The notes beneath the pieces are model-generated. The model had not been told where the DNA came from. It did no database searches and saw nothing but the letters and a program-made list of their open reading frames with translations. Made by a program: the position numbers and the translations under genes. From Metaphire vulgaris (Eukaryota > Annelida > Clitellata > Crassiclitellata > Megascolecidae), in contig CM030837.1 in the NCBI GenBank assembly GCA_018105865.1, forward strand, positions 2,584,475 through 2,648,474: 64,000 bases of DNA, written 5' to 3'. Below are positions 1 to 13,063 of this stretch, piece by piece. Positions within the stretch are counted from its first letter, which is position 1. Each line of letters begins with the position of its first letter.

Positions 1-491
1 AACTAACTTTCTAAAATAGTTAACTAAACTAAAAAAATATAGTTAAACTTTTTGCAACTAATTTTACAACTATTTTTCAAGTATCAAGTATGTGTTCATG
101 AAAACAATTCAAAACATAGACGATGCTGGCAGCATCAACACGTCAGTCAATGAACCATTGAATTAATTAATCATTGCATTCCCACTTACCAACGAGATCA
201 AAGATCGTAAGTAAGTAAAAATACACTGGTCTCTGACCAAGATCAGTGATATATGGTGTTATCGTTGTCATGAAAAAAATTACCCAGAAAGGAATAGATA
301 AAAAGGTACTGTAATTTCGGATCACCAACTAAAAATTTTTAGTTAAACTATTTAGTTATTAACTAAATTTTTTTAGTTAAACTATCATTTTAACTAAACT
401 ATTTATATTTAATTAAACTATGAAGCTAACTAAAAAAAAGTAGTTAAACTTTTAGTTAACAACTAATTAGTTAACTAGTTGCCCATCACTG
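1..491 (+). mobile_element. hAT-type MITE, left copy (5' end outside window)
   Basis: Matches 8994-9484 base for base except for about two changes near the 3' end. It ends in TAGTTGCCCATCACTG, the inverse of the CAGTGATGGGCAACTA start seen in the complete right copy. Many TAGTTAAAC/GTTTAACTA motifs lie in both subterminal regions, as expected for hAT transposase binding sites. It carries no coding capacity. About 83 bases of its 5' end lie upstream of the window. Confidence 0.8.
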
Positions 492-3400
492 GCGACAACC
501 CCCTTATTTTGCCATTATATTAATAACCTAATGCACACGATGTGTAGAATTCCATTTGCTGTACAATTTTATCTTTTCCATTAAAAGATCGAATTTAAGC
601 ATCAAAATGAAGTGTCATCAGTAGTATTCCACACTACTGCATGGAACTAAATCGATTTCACCACCATATCATACGCCCCCTTTCCCCACCAAGTCCTCAA
701 CCGAGACAACCCCCTTATTTTGCCATTATATTGGTCATATAATGTACACGCTTTTCAGAAGTCTATCTGCTCTACAATTTCATCTTTTACAGTAAAATAT
801 CAAATTTAAGCATTAAAATGAAGTGTCATCAGTAGTATTCCACACTACTACATGGAACTAAATCGATTTCACCACCATATCATACGCCCTTTTCCCCCAC
901 CATGTCGTCAACCGAGACAACCCCCTTATTTTGCCATTATATTGGTCATATAATGTACACGCTTTTCAGAAGTCTATCTGCTCTACAATTTCATCTTTTA
1001 CAGTAAAATATCAAATTTAAGCATCAAAATGAAGTGTCATCAGTAGTATTCCACACTACTACATGGAACTAAATCGATTTCACCACCATATCATACGCCC
1101 CGTTTCCCCACCAAGTCCTCAACCGAGACAACCCCCTTATTTTGCCATTATATTGATCATATAATGTACACGCTTTTCAGAATTCTATCTGCTCTACAAT
1201 TTCATCTTTTGCAGTAAAATATCAAATTTAAGCATCAAAATGAAGTGTCATCAGTAGTATTCCACACTACTGAATGGAACTAAATCGATTTCACCACCAT
1301 ATCATACGCCCCCTTTCCCCACCAAGTCCTCAACCGAGACAACCCCCTTATTTTGCCATTATATTGGTCATATAAAGCACACGCTTTTCAGAAGTCTATC
1401 TGCTCTACAATTTCATCTTTTGCAGTAAAATATCAAATTTAAGCATCAAAATGAAGTGTCATCAGTAGTATTCCACACTACTGAATGGAACTAAATCGAT
1501 TTCAAAAACATATCCTACTCCCCGTTTCCTCACCAAGACCTCAACTGCGACAACCCCCTTATTTTGCCATTATATTAATAACCTAATGCACACTATGTGT
1601 AGAATTCCATTTGCTGTACAATTTTATCTTTTCCATTAAAAGATCGAGTTTAAGCATTAAAATGAAGTGTCATCAGTAGTATTCCACACTACTACATGGA
1701 ACTAAATCGATTTCACCACCATATCATACGCCCCCTTTCCCACCATGTCGTCAACCGAGACAACCCCTTATTTTGCCATTATATTGGTCATATAATGTAC
1801 ACGCTTTTCAGAAGTCTATCTGCTCTACAATTTCATCTTTTACAGTAAAATATCAAATTTAAGCATCAAAATGAAGTGTCATCAGTAGTATTCCACACTA
1901 CTACATGGAACTAAATCGATTTCACCACCATATCATACGCCCCGTTTCCCCACCAAGTCCTCAACCGAGACAACCCCCTTATTTTGCCATTATATTGATC
2001 ATATAATGTACACGCTTTTCAGAATTCTATCTGCTCTACAATTTCATCTTTTGCAGTAAAATATCAAATTTAAGCATCAAAATGAAGTGTCATCAGTAGT
2101 ATTCCACACTACTGAATGGAACTAAATCGATTTCACCACCATATCATACGCCCCCTTTCCCCACCAAGTCCTCAACCGAGACAACCCCTTATTTTGCCAT
2201 TATATTGGTCATATAAAGCACACGCTTTTCAGAAGTCTATCTGCTCTACAATTTCATCTTTTACAGTAAAATATCAAATTTAAGCATCAAAATGAAGTGT
2301 CATCAGTAGTATTCCACACTACTGAATGGAACTAAATCGATTTCAAAAACATATCCTACTCCCCGTTTCCTCACCAAGACCTCAACTGCGACAACCCCTT
2401 ATTTTGCCATTATATTAATAACCTAATGCACACGATGTGTAGAATTCCATTTGCTGTACAATTTTATCTTTTCCATTAAAAGATCGAATTTAAGCATTAA
2501 AATGAAGTGTCATCAGTAGTATTCCACACTACTACATGGAACTAAATCGATTTCACCACCATATCATACGCCCCCTTTCCCCACCATGTCGTCAACCGAG
2601 ACAACCCCTTATTTTGCCATTCTATTGATCATATAATGTACACGCTTTTCAGAATTCTATCTGCTCTACAATTTCATCTTTTGCAGTAAAATATCAAATT
2701 TAAGCATCAAAATGAAGTGTCATCAGTAGTATTCCACACTACTGAATGGAACTAAATCGATTTCAAAAACATATCCTACTCCCCGTTTCCTCACCAAGAC
2801 CTCAACTGCGACAACCCCTTATTTTGCCATTATATTAATAACCTAATGCACACGATGTGTAGAATTCCATTTGCTGTACAATTTTATCTTTTCCATTAAA
2901 AGATCGAATTTAAGCATTAAAATGAAGTGTCATCAGTGGTATTCCACACTACTACATGGAACTAAATCAATTTCACCACCATATCATACGCCCCCTTTCC
3001 CCACCATGTCGTCAACCGAGACAACCCCTTATTTTGCCATTATATTGGTCATATAATGTACACGCTTTTCAGAAGTCTATCTGCTCTACAATTTCATCTT
3101 TTACAGTAAAATATCAAATTTAAGCATCAAAATGAAGTGTCATCAGTAGTATTCCACACTACTGAATGGAACTAAATCGATTTCAAAACATATCCTACTC
3201 CCCGTTTCCTCACCAAGACCTCAACTGCGACAACCCCCTTATTTTGCCATTATATTAATAACCTAATGCACACGATGTGTAGAATTCCATTTGCTGTACA
3301 ATTTTATCTTTTCCATTAAAAGATCGAATTTAAGCATTAAAATGAAGTGTCATCAGTAGTATTCCACACTACTACATGGAACTAAATCGATTTCACCACC

Positions 3401-6400
3401 ATATCATACGCCCCCTTTCCCACCATGTCGTCAACCGAGACAACCCCTTATTTTGCCATTATATTGGTCATATAATGTACACGCTTTTCAGAAGTCTATC
3501 TGCTCTACAATTTCATCTTTTACAGTAAAATATCAAATTTAAGCATCAAAATGAAGTGTCATCAGTAGTATTCCACACTACTACATGGAACTAAATCGAT
3601 TTCACCACCATATCATACGCCCCGTTTCCCCACCAAGTCCTCAACCGAGACAACCCCCTTATTTTGCCATTATATTGATCATATAATGTACACGCTTTTC
3701 AGAATTCTATCTGCTCTACAATTTCATCTTTTGCAGTAAAATATCAAATTTAAGCATCAAAATGAAGTGTCATCAGTAGTATTCCACACTACTGAATGGA
3801 ACTAAATCGATTTCACCACCATATCATACGCCCCCTTTCCCCACCAAGTCCTCAACCGAGACAACCCCCTTATTTTGCCATTATATTGGTCATATAAAGC
3901 ACACGCTTTTCAGAAGTCTATCTGCTCTACAATTTCATCTTTTACAGTAAAATATCAAATTTAAGCATCAAAATGAAGTGTCATCAGTAGTATTCCACAC
4001 TACTGAATGGAACTAAATCGATTTCAAAAACATATCCTACTCCCCGTTTCCTCACCAAGACCTCAACTGCGACAACCCCCTTATTTTGCCATTATATTAA
4101 TAACCTAATGCACACGATGTGTAGAATTCCATTTGCTGTACAATTTTATCTTTTCCATTAAAAGATCGAATTTAAGCATTAAAATGAAGTGTCATCAGTA
4201 GTATTCCACACTACTACATGGAACTAAATCGATTTCACCACCATATCATACGCCCCCTTTCCCCACCATGTCGTCAACCGAGACAACCCCCTTATTTTGC
4301 CATTATATTGATCATATAATGTACACGCTTTTCAGAATTCTATCTGCTCTACAATTTCATCTTTTGCAGTAAAATATCAAATTTAAGCATCAAAATGAAG
4401 TGTCATCAGTAGTATTCCACACTACTGAATGGAACTAAATCGATTTCAAAAACATATCCTACTCCCCGTTTCCTCACCAAGACCTCAACTGCGACAACCC
4501 CCTTATTTTGCCATTATATTAATAACCTAATGCACACGATGTGTAGAATTCCATTTGCTGTACAATTTTATCTTTTCCATTAAAAGATCGAATTTAAGCA
4601 TTAAAATGAAGTGTCATCAGTAGTATTCCACACTACTACATGGAACTAAATCAATTTCACCACCATATCATACGCCCCCTTTCCCCACCATGTCGTCAAC
4701 CGAGACAACCCCCTTATTTTGCCATTATATTGGTCATATAATGTACACGCTTTTCAGAAGTCTATCTGCTCTACAATTTCATCTTTTACAGTAAAATATC
4801 AAATTTAAGCATCAAAATGAAGTGTCATCAGTAGTATTCCACACTACTACATGGAACTAAATCGATTTCACCACCATATCATACGCCCCGTTTCCCCACC
4901 AAGTCCTCAACCGAGACAACCCCTTATTTTGCCATTATATTGATCATATAATGTACACGCTTTTCAGAATTCTATCTGCTCTACAATTTCATCTTTTGCA
5001 GTAAAATATCAAATTTAAGCATCAAAATGAAGTGTCATCAGTAGTATTCCACACTACTGAATGGAACTAAATCGATTTCACCACCATATCATACGCCCCC
5101 TTTCCCCACCAAGTCCTCAACCGAGACAACCCCTTTATTTTGCCATTATATTGGTCATATAATGCACACGCTTTTCAGAAGTCTATCTGCTCTACAATTT
5201 CATCTTTTACAGTAAAATATCAAATTTAAGCATCAAAATGAAGTGTCATCAGTAGTATTCCACACTACTGAATGGAACTAAATCGATTTCAAAACATATC
5301 CTACTCCCCGTTTCCCACCAAGACCTCAACTGCGACAACCCCTTATTTTGCCATTATATTAATAACCTAATGCACACGATGTGTAGAATTCCATTTGCTG
5401 TACAATTTTATCTTTTCCATTAAAAGATCGAATTTAAGCATTAAAATGAAGTGTCATCAGTAGTATTCCACACTACTACATGGAACTAAATCGATTTCAC
5501 CACCATATCATACGCCCCTTTCCCCACCATGTCGTCAACCGAGACAACCCCTTATTTTGCCATTATATTGGTCATATAATGTACACGCTTTTCAGAAGTC
5601 TATCTGCTCTACAATTTCATCTTTTACAGTAAAATATCAAATTTAAGCATCAAAATGAAGTGTCATCAGTAGTATTCCACACTACTACATGGAACTAAAT
5701 CGATTTCACCACCATATCATACGCCCCGTTTCCCCACCAAGTCCTCAACCGAGACAACCCCCTTATTTTGCCATTATATTGATCATATAATGTACACGCT
5801 TTTCAGAATTCTATCTGCTCTACAATTTCATCTTTTGCAGTAAAATATCAAATTTAAGCATCAAAATGAAGTGTCATCAGTAGTATTCCACACTACTGAA
5901 TGGAACTAAATCGATTTCAAAAACATATCCTACTCCCCGTTTCCTCACCAAGACCTCAACTGCGACAACCCCCTTATTTTGCCATTATATTAATAACCTA
6001 ATGCACACGATGTGTAGAATTCCATTTGCTGTACAATTTTATCTTTTCCATTAAAAGATCGAATTTAAGCATAAAAATGAAGTGTCATCAGTAGTATTCC
6101 ACACTACTACATGGAACTAAATCGATTTCACCACCATATCATACGCCCCTTTCCCCCACCATGTCGTCAACCGAGACAACCCCTTATTTTGCCATTATAT
6201 TGGTCATATAATGTACACGCTTTTCAGAAGTCTATCTGCTCTACAATTTCATCTTTTGCAGTAAAATATCAAATTTAAGCATCAAAATGAAGTGTCATCA
6301 GTAGTATTCCACACTACTACATGGAACTAAATCGATTTCACCACCATATCATACGCCCCGTTTCCCCACCAAGTCCTCAACCGAGACAACCCCCTTATTT

Positions 6401-8909
6401 TGCCATTATATTGATCATATAATGTACACGCTTTTCAGAATTCTATCTGCTCTACAATTTCATCTTTTGCAGTAAAATATCAAATTTAAGCATCAAAATG
6501 AAGTGTCATCAGTAGTATTCCACACTACTGAATGGAACTAAATCGATTTCACCACCATATCATACGCCCCTTTCTCCACCAAGTCCTCAACCGAGACAAC
6601 CCCTTATTTTGCCATTATATTGGTCATATAATGTACACGCTTTTCAGAAGTCTATCTGCTCTACAATTTCATCTTTTACAGTAAAATATCAAATTTAAGC
6701 ATCAAAATGAAGTGTCATCAGTAGTATTCCACACTACTACATGGAACTAAATCGATTTCACCACCATATCATACGCCCCCTTTCCCCACCAAGTCCTCAA
6801 CCGAGACAACCCCTTATTTTGCCATTATATTGATCATATAATGTACACGCTTTTCAGAATTCTATCTGCTCTACAATTTCATCTTTTGCAGTAAAATATC
6901 AAATTTAAGCATCAAAATGAAGTGTCATCAGTAGTATTCCACACTACTGAATGGAACTAAATCGATTTCACCACCATATCATACGCCCCCTTTCCCACCA
7001 AGTCCTCAACCGAGACAACCCCTTATTTTGCCATTATATTGGTCATATAAAGCACACGCTTTTCAGAAGTCTATCTGCTCTACAATTTCATCTTTTACAG
7101 TAAAATATCAAATTTAAGCATCAAAATGAAGTGTCATCAGTAGTATTCCACACTACTGAATGGAACTAAATCGATTTCAAAAACATATCCTACTCCCCGT
7201 TTCCCACCAAGACCTCAACTGCGACAACCCCCTTATTTTGCCATTATATTAATAACCTAATGCACACGATGTGTAGAATTCCATTTGCTGTACAATTTTA
7301 TCTTTTCCATTAAAAGATCGAATTTAAGCATTAAAATGAAGTGTCATCAGTAGTATTCCACACTACTACATGGAACTAAATCGATTTCACCACCATATCA
7401 TACGCCCCCTTTCCCCACCATGTCGTCAACCGAGACAACCCCTTATTTTGCCATTATATTGGTCATATAATGTACACGCTTTTCAGAAGTCTATCTGCTC
7501 TACAATTTCATCTTTTACAGTAAAATATCAAATATAAGCATCAAAATGAAGTGTCATCAGTAGTATTCCACACTACTACATGGAACTAAATCGATTTCAC
7601 CACCATATCATACGCCCCGTTTCCCCACCAAGTCCTCAACCGAGACAACCCCTTATTTTGCCATTATATTGATCATATAATGTACACGCTTTTCAGAATT
7701 CTATCTGCTCTACAATTTCATCTTTTGCAGTAAAATATCAAATTTAAGCATCAAAATGAAGTGTCATCAGTAGTATTCCACACTACTGAATGGAACTAAA
7801 TCGATTTCACCACCATATCATACGCCCCTTTTTCCCCCAAGTCCTCAACCGAGACAACCCCTTATTTTGCCATTATATTGGTCATATAAAGCACACGCTT
7901 TTCAGAAGTCTATCTGCTCTACAATTTCATCTTTTACAGTAAAATATCAAATTTAAGCATCAAAATGAAGTGTCATCAGTAGTATTCCACACTACTACAT
8001 GGAACTAAATCGATTTCACCACCATATCATACGCCCCCTTTCCCCACCAAGTCCTCAACCGAGACAACCCCCTTATTTTGCCATTATATTGATCATATAA
8101 TGTACACGCTTTTCAGAATTCTATCTGCTCTACAATTTCATCTTTTGCAGTAAAATATCAAATTTAAGCATCAAAATGAAGTGTCATCAGTAGTATTCCA
8201 CACTACTGAATGGAACTAAATCGATTTCACCACCATATCATACGCCCCCTTTTCCCACCAAGTCCTCAACCGAGACAACCCCTTATTTTGCCATTATATT
8301 GGTCATATAAAGCACACGCTTTTCAGAAGTCTATCTGCTCTACAATTTCATCTTTTACAGTAAAATATCAAATTTAAGCATCAAAATGAAGTGTCATCAG
8401 TAGTATTCCACACTACTGAATGGAACTAAATCGATTTCAAAAACGTATCCTACTCCCCGTTTCCTCACCAAGACCTCAACTGCGACAACCCCCTTATTTT
8501 GCCATTATATTGATCATATAATGTACACGCTTTTCAGAATTCTATCTGCTCTACAATTTCATCTTTTGCAGTAAAATATCAAATTTAAGCATCAAAATGA
8601 AGTGTCATCAGTAGTATTCCACACTACTGAATGGAACTAAATCGATTTCACCACCATATCATACGCCCCCTTTCCCCACCAAGTCCTCAACCGAGACAAC
8701 CCCTTATTTTGCCATTATATTGGTCATATAAAGCACACGCTTTTCAGAAGTCTATCTGCTCTACAATTTCATCTTTTACAGTAAAATATCAAATTTAAGC
8801 ATCAAAATGAAGTGTCATCAGTAGTATTCCACACTACTGAATGGAACTAAATCGATTTCAAAAACATATCCTACTCCCCGTTTCTCACCAAGACCTCAAC
8901 TGCGACAAC
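492..8909. repeat. Satellite array, about 40 monomers of about 211 bp with higher-order structure
   Basis: Monomer starts, marked by GACAACCCC, recur at 494, 705, 915, 1127 and onward at 210-212 bp. Four monomer types can be told apart. A has TTAATAACCTAATGCAC. B has TTGGTCATATAATGTAC with ACATGG. C has TTGATCATATAATG with TGAATGG. D has TTGGTCATATAAAGCAC and TTTCAAAAACATATCC. They mostly follow in the order A-B-C-D (about 840 bp), with some units missing or hybrid C/D units. CTGCGACAAC occurs only where a D-type end precedes an A. Every monomer carries a short dyad (CAGTAGT, 7 bases, ACTACT). No reading frame is conserved, so the array is non-coding. Confidence 0.95.
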
Positions 8910-9484
8910 CAGTGATGGGCAACTAACTAAAAAATATTAGTTAAACTATAACTAAATTTCAACTAAAAATAAGTAGTTAAACTTTTAGTTGCTAACTAAC
9001 TTTCTAAAATAGTTAACTAAACTAAAAAAATATAGTTAAACTTTTTGCAACTAATTTTACAACTATTTTTCAAGTATCAAGTATGTGTTCATGAAAACAA
9101 TTCAAAACATAGACGATGCTGGCAGCATCAACACGTCAGTCAATGAACCATTGAATTAATTAATCATTGCATTCCCACTTACCAACGAGATCAAAGATCG
9201 TAAGTAAGTAAAAATACACTGGTCTCTGACCAAGATCAGTGATATATGGTGTTATCGTTGTCATGAAAAAAATTACCCAGAAAGGAATAGATAAAAAGGT
9301 ACTGTAATTTCGGATCACCAACTAAAAATTTTTAGTTAAACTATTTAGTTATTAACTAAATTTTTTTAGTTAAACTATCATTTTAACTAAACTATTTATA
9401 TTTAATTAAACTATGAAGCTAACTAAAAAAAAGTAGTTAAACTTTTAGTTAGCAACTAATTAGTTAACTAGTTGCCAATCACTG
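8910..9484 (+). mobile_element. hAT-type MITE, right copy, complete (575 bp)
   Basis: Starts CAGTGATGGGCAACTA and ends TAGTTGCCAATCACTG, giving imperfect terminal inverted repeats of about 16 bp with one mutation at the 3' end. Subterminal TAGTTAAAC repeats are abundant at both ends. The left flank is satellite (GCGACAAC, 8902-8909); the right flank (TCAATTTC) is unique sequence. hAT elements typically start CAGNG and make 8-bp target duplications. Non-autonomous. Confidence 0.8.
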
Positions 9485-9897
9485 TCAATTTCCTGATTAA
9501 GTGTAAGCTTGACGCGATGGCTGATTCTTGATAGCCTTATAAGTAAATGTCGATTATTATCACCGTATCAAATATCACGAATCGTTTAGAAGACTACATG
9601 AAAACAACATGAATAACTAATAACTATAGAAATCGGGATTCGACTTAAACGTCAATCAAAGGAAAGCGTGCTGGTAATTATGCCAGGTTATTGCTGTGCT
9701 AAATGTAAATGTAAAACGTAAGTTTGAGATGAGGAGTTTCGAAAGCGCGAAAGAAGATGGCATTGATAAATTTCCGGATACTCCACTGACCGCGTAAGGA
9801 GACTGCATTTCGGAATATCTGTCGCTACATAATCGACCTTCGATGCGTCTCCCGAGTATCGGTCGGTCTGTTCCAGACTGTTAGCCAAAATAAATCG
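9485..9897. other. Unique AT-rich sequence, no gene seen
   Basis: Right flank of the satellite block. I see no repeat family, splice-bounded exon or long reading frame with recognisable similarity. Confidence 0.5.
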
Positions 9898-10050
9898 ACA
9901 CGGACAGAGAGAGACAGAGACAGACAGACAGAGACAGAGACAGACAGACAAAGACAGAGAGAGCTAGAGGGCGAGAGAGACAAAGAGAGAGACAAAGAGA
10001 GAGACAGAGAGAGAGACAGAGAGAGAAAAAAGATATATAGAGAGAGAGAT

Positions 10051-10115
<65 letters not shown>

Positions 10116-10211
10116 AAGAGAGAGACAGAGAGAGAGAGAGTGAAAGGGAGAGGGGAAAGGGAGAGAGGGGAAGTAAGAGACAGTGATAGACAGAGAGACA
10201 CACACACACAG

Positions 10212-10257
<46 letters not shown>

Positions 10258-10260
10258 AGA
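9898..10260. repeat. GA/GACA purine tract
   Basis: About 360 bp of AG, GACA and GAGACA repeats, including a pure (AG)n run around 10056-10112. Reading frames on the minus strand (Ser/Leu/Val-Cys-Leu repeats) are by-products of the repeat. Confidence 0.9.
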
Positions 10261-11230
10261 GCCAAGGTGACACACACACACACTGATGCATTTCTATCAG
10301 CGGTGGATAGAGAAAGATCTCTTACGACCGGAGATGTCAAAAACGAAAACGCCAAAACGTCAGAGAAGCGAAGAGCGCAGCTTTTTCCCACTGCGCTTCG
10401 GGGTCTCTCCGTTAAGCGACGATTTGAAACCGACGACAGCCGAACAGACACGAATAGGGCAATAAGCCTACACAGAAAATTACCCATCGAAATGTATGAC
10501 ACGACCTTTATTCCGACCTTTCGTCTGCTATTCCGTTGGCAACCAATCACAAACTACCGAACTTAATCACGTGACTGCGACAACAAGGTCACGCAAAGGT
10601 CATAAAAGGTCACCTCGGTAATAGGTCTAATTGTGTAAACAAAAATTACAGATATTTGCGTAGAGAAATCTGTTGTTTACGTGACACTTGGGCGTATAGA
10701 CAGGACATGAATTAACCATAATAATAATAATAAATTAGTTATATAATTATTGGAGCGGGATTTTCGCGTAGGTGGAGAAATTCGCCGATTAAAATCTGGA
10801 TTCTGGGAATATTTTTAACGAGATAACTAACTCATTTTCATCGCGAATCAACTCTCCACTCTGCGTGTAATGTGGCATGAAGGCACTCCGGAGCATAAAT
10901 AGCGACACAAAAACTCAAAAATTACAGACGACAGTGGAGGATAATATATTATCTTTGCTGGATCTCGATAGCCTTAACTGCATGTCCGCTCTGTGGCATA
11001 CCATACTGATCGTTGCTCGTTTGTGGTCAGGAATAAACTAAGGCGACTTCCCATCTGCACGACCAAGCCAACGCATTATTTTTTGCGTCGGAGTTAAGAC
11101 CCTGTCACACTCGCCCGAGTAAAGGCCCTGTCACACTCGCCAATAAAAATTGCTGCTAATCACGCAACGCTATTACTATTGCATCGTGTTAGAACAGCAC
11201 ATTTCACAGTGACGGCCCCTGCGTTGTACG
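10261..11230. other. Non-coding interval with regulatory-like motifs
   Basis: No gene recognised. Holds one TCACGTGA palindrome (10567-10574) and three AGGTCA half-sites just downstream. An imperfect short duplication (CCTGTCACACTCGCC) lies near 11100-11143. Confidence 0.4.
10586..10612 (+). promoter_or_regulatory. Three AGGTCA nuclear-receptor half-sites (DR5 + DR4 spacing)
   Basis: AGGTCA occurs at 10586-10591, 10597-10602 and 10607-10612, each preceded by A. Spacings are 5 and 4 bases. DR5 and DR4 are classic spacings for RAR/RXR and TR/LXR-type heterodimers. A TCACGTGA box lies 12 bases upstream. No promoter or transcript is evident next to it, so function is only inferred. Confidence 0.35.
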
Positions 11231-11318
11231 TACAGGGTGGCGCAAAAAAATCCCGGACTATATTAAATGCAAACCTAAAACTTAATGTGATTAGTCCGGT
11301 TTTTTGCGCCACCCTGTA
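11231..11318. mobile_element. Mariner-type hairpin MITE, copy 1 (88 bp)
   Basis: TACAGGGTGGCGCAAAAA at the left and TTTTTTGCGCCACCCTGTA at the right form long inverted repeats around a short centre, flanked by TA. The RNA would fold into one hairpin. A second copy is at 19897-19976. Confidence 0.85.
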
Positions 11319-12503
11319 CATACATTTCCCGTATAGATTAACGTAATGCAATCGGGGATTGCAATTGGAAGTGCATCCCATGAGAAGTTCCAGTTGCAAA
11401 CAAATGCATTACAAATATTGCGCTATAGAATTCTGAACTTGATGCAAGCCTATAACATGGAAATATACACCAGTGCTTTGATGTGCGTGTGCGTTTTTCC
11501 GTATGTATTAATTAAGAAACTGATATTGAATAACCAAGTAGGTCTACTCAATGGATTGTTCGCACGGACAGAGGGTCAGATGACCCCCTCTGGACCGCGA
11601 AGAGGGTCGAATGAATCAGAGGGATTCTGGGCGTGTATATCCCCGGTTTTGCGAGAGATGACTCGCCCCCCTGGACCGCGAAGAGGGTCGAATGAATCAG
11701 AGGGATTCTGGGCGTATATATCCCCGGTTTTGCGAGAGAACTCTTAGCATACGGTTGCCAAGGGAAACAGGAGGCATTACATTACACGTTACGTTATACA
11801 ATGCAACAGCAGAAATGTCAAGAAAACACACGAAGAAAATTTCCCTTCGCTATTTTCTTCATTTCATTTTCCGACGACGCAACACAGTGTCCACCTCCTT
11901 CCTTCCCTCCCTCCCTCCCTTCTCTCCCCTGGGCTCATCCATAAAGTACGTACGCAGGAAAGGCATATTTTCAACTCCCCCGTGGCACACACCGTACATA
12001 CGCGAGATCTCCTAAATCCAACCCCCCTCCTCCCTTTAGTGCGCACGTAATATATGGATGGACCCCTTCTCATCTATAGAAATCTACCAACGTCATAACC
12101 CACTCAGGTCTCCTAAACGGGCCTCAACAACAACAACAACAACTACTACTACTACTACTACTACTACAGCGGCGGCACTGTTTCACTGATTTAAGGCGCG
12201 CAATTTGCTCGCCTTTTGGACGACTCTGCGAACACGACGTCTAAATCATCCCGGAGTCTCGGACATTCCATCCGCCTTTCCCCCTCCACTGGAGAGACAT
12301 ATCCCGGATTTTTCCTTTCGGCCGTCCATGGTTCATGACTGAGACTACTACTATTATCATCAACATTACGAGCCTCGTCCGCTGTTCTCCTCTTCTGCCG
12401 CCGCCGCCGCCGCTGTCACGTGACCGTTGGAGCAGGGCAGAGTGTAGGGGTGGGGGAGGGCTTGAACGCGTGGTGACGTCACACAGGTAGGCCTACTATA
12501 AGC
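11319..12503. other. No confident gene; 81-bp tandem duplication and short repeats
   Basis: Contains an 81-bp tandem duplication (11591-11671 and 11672-about 11745), a (CAA)n(CTA)n tract at 12124-12168, a GCC repeat (about 12396-12413) followed by GTCACGTGACC, and a TGACGTCA box (12474-12481). The open frame across 11346-11747 has no recognisable domain; I do not call it a gene. Confidence 0.4.
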
Positions 12504-12789
12504 CGGGGTTTCCTAAATTTGTTGGAACCGCTACCTTCTGCGGTTTTGTAACAAGCCGCGACCCTGAAAAGCTATTGTCAACTAAAATTGGATAAAACAC
12601 TAATCATTTTAAGTCGTGTATGGAGAATTGTAGGCATAATATAAATCTTTTAAAACCTAACCCTACTTGCAACTTTCAAGACTTGTGACGTTGTGGTATT
12701 GGTTAGAAAATGACGCTTTTGAATCTAATTTCGCGCTGTCCCGCGACCCATTAGACTGAAACCTGCGACCCACAGTTTGGAAAACACCG
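12504..12789. mobile_element. Degraded hAT-like element
   Basis: Starts GGGGTTTCCTAAATTTGTTGG and ends CCCACAGTTTGGAAAACACC, with internal CGCGACCC blocks. These resemble the ends of hAT elements of the CAGTGTTTCCCAA / GGGTCGCG type. Target duplication not identified. Confidence 0.4.
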
Positions 12790-12887
12790 TTCTAAGCACG
12801 GGGCCAACCATTTTTCACAAACCTCGACTAGTCTAATTGATTTGAATGAGTGCGCTAAAGTATGGGGACCACTTGGGGCATGGGCGC

Positions 12888-13063
12888 CCGTAGAAATTTT
12901 TCCAAGAGGGGCGAACCACATTTTAAACCACATTTTAACACAATAGTCACGGTTAATATTTTAGCAAGGTTTTCAAATTTCAATGTGTAATACTGGTATT
13001 TGCATTTTCCAGGAGGGGCAAGTGCCCCATCTTGCCCTAATGTTCGAGCGCCCATGCTAGTGG
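12888..13063. mobile_element. ATGGGCGC-family MITE, copy 1
   Basis: Begins ATGGGCGCCCGTAGAAATT and ends GAGCGCCCATG, with internal TTTTCCAGGAGGGGCAAGTG. Two further copies are at about 35628-35783 and 54790-54946, sharing both ends and the internal block. Short inverted ends and no coding capacity. Confidence 0.7.

Noticed and set aside
492..8909. CRISPR-like array
   Set aside because: Repeats are about 211 bp and contiguous with no unique spacers, in an animal genome; it is a satellite.
9825..10550. 241-residue minus-strand Ser/Leu-rich frame
   Set aside because: Spans the GA/GACA tract; the flanking non-repetitive parts show no recognisable domain.
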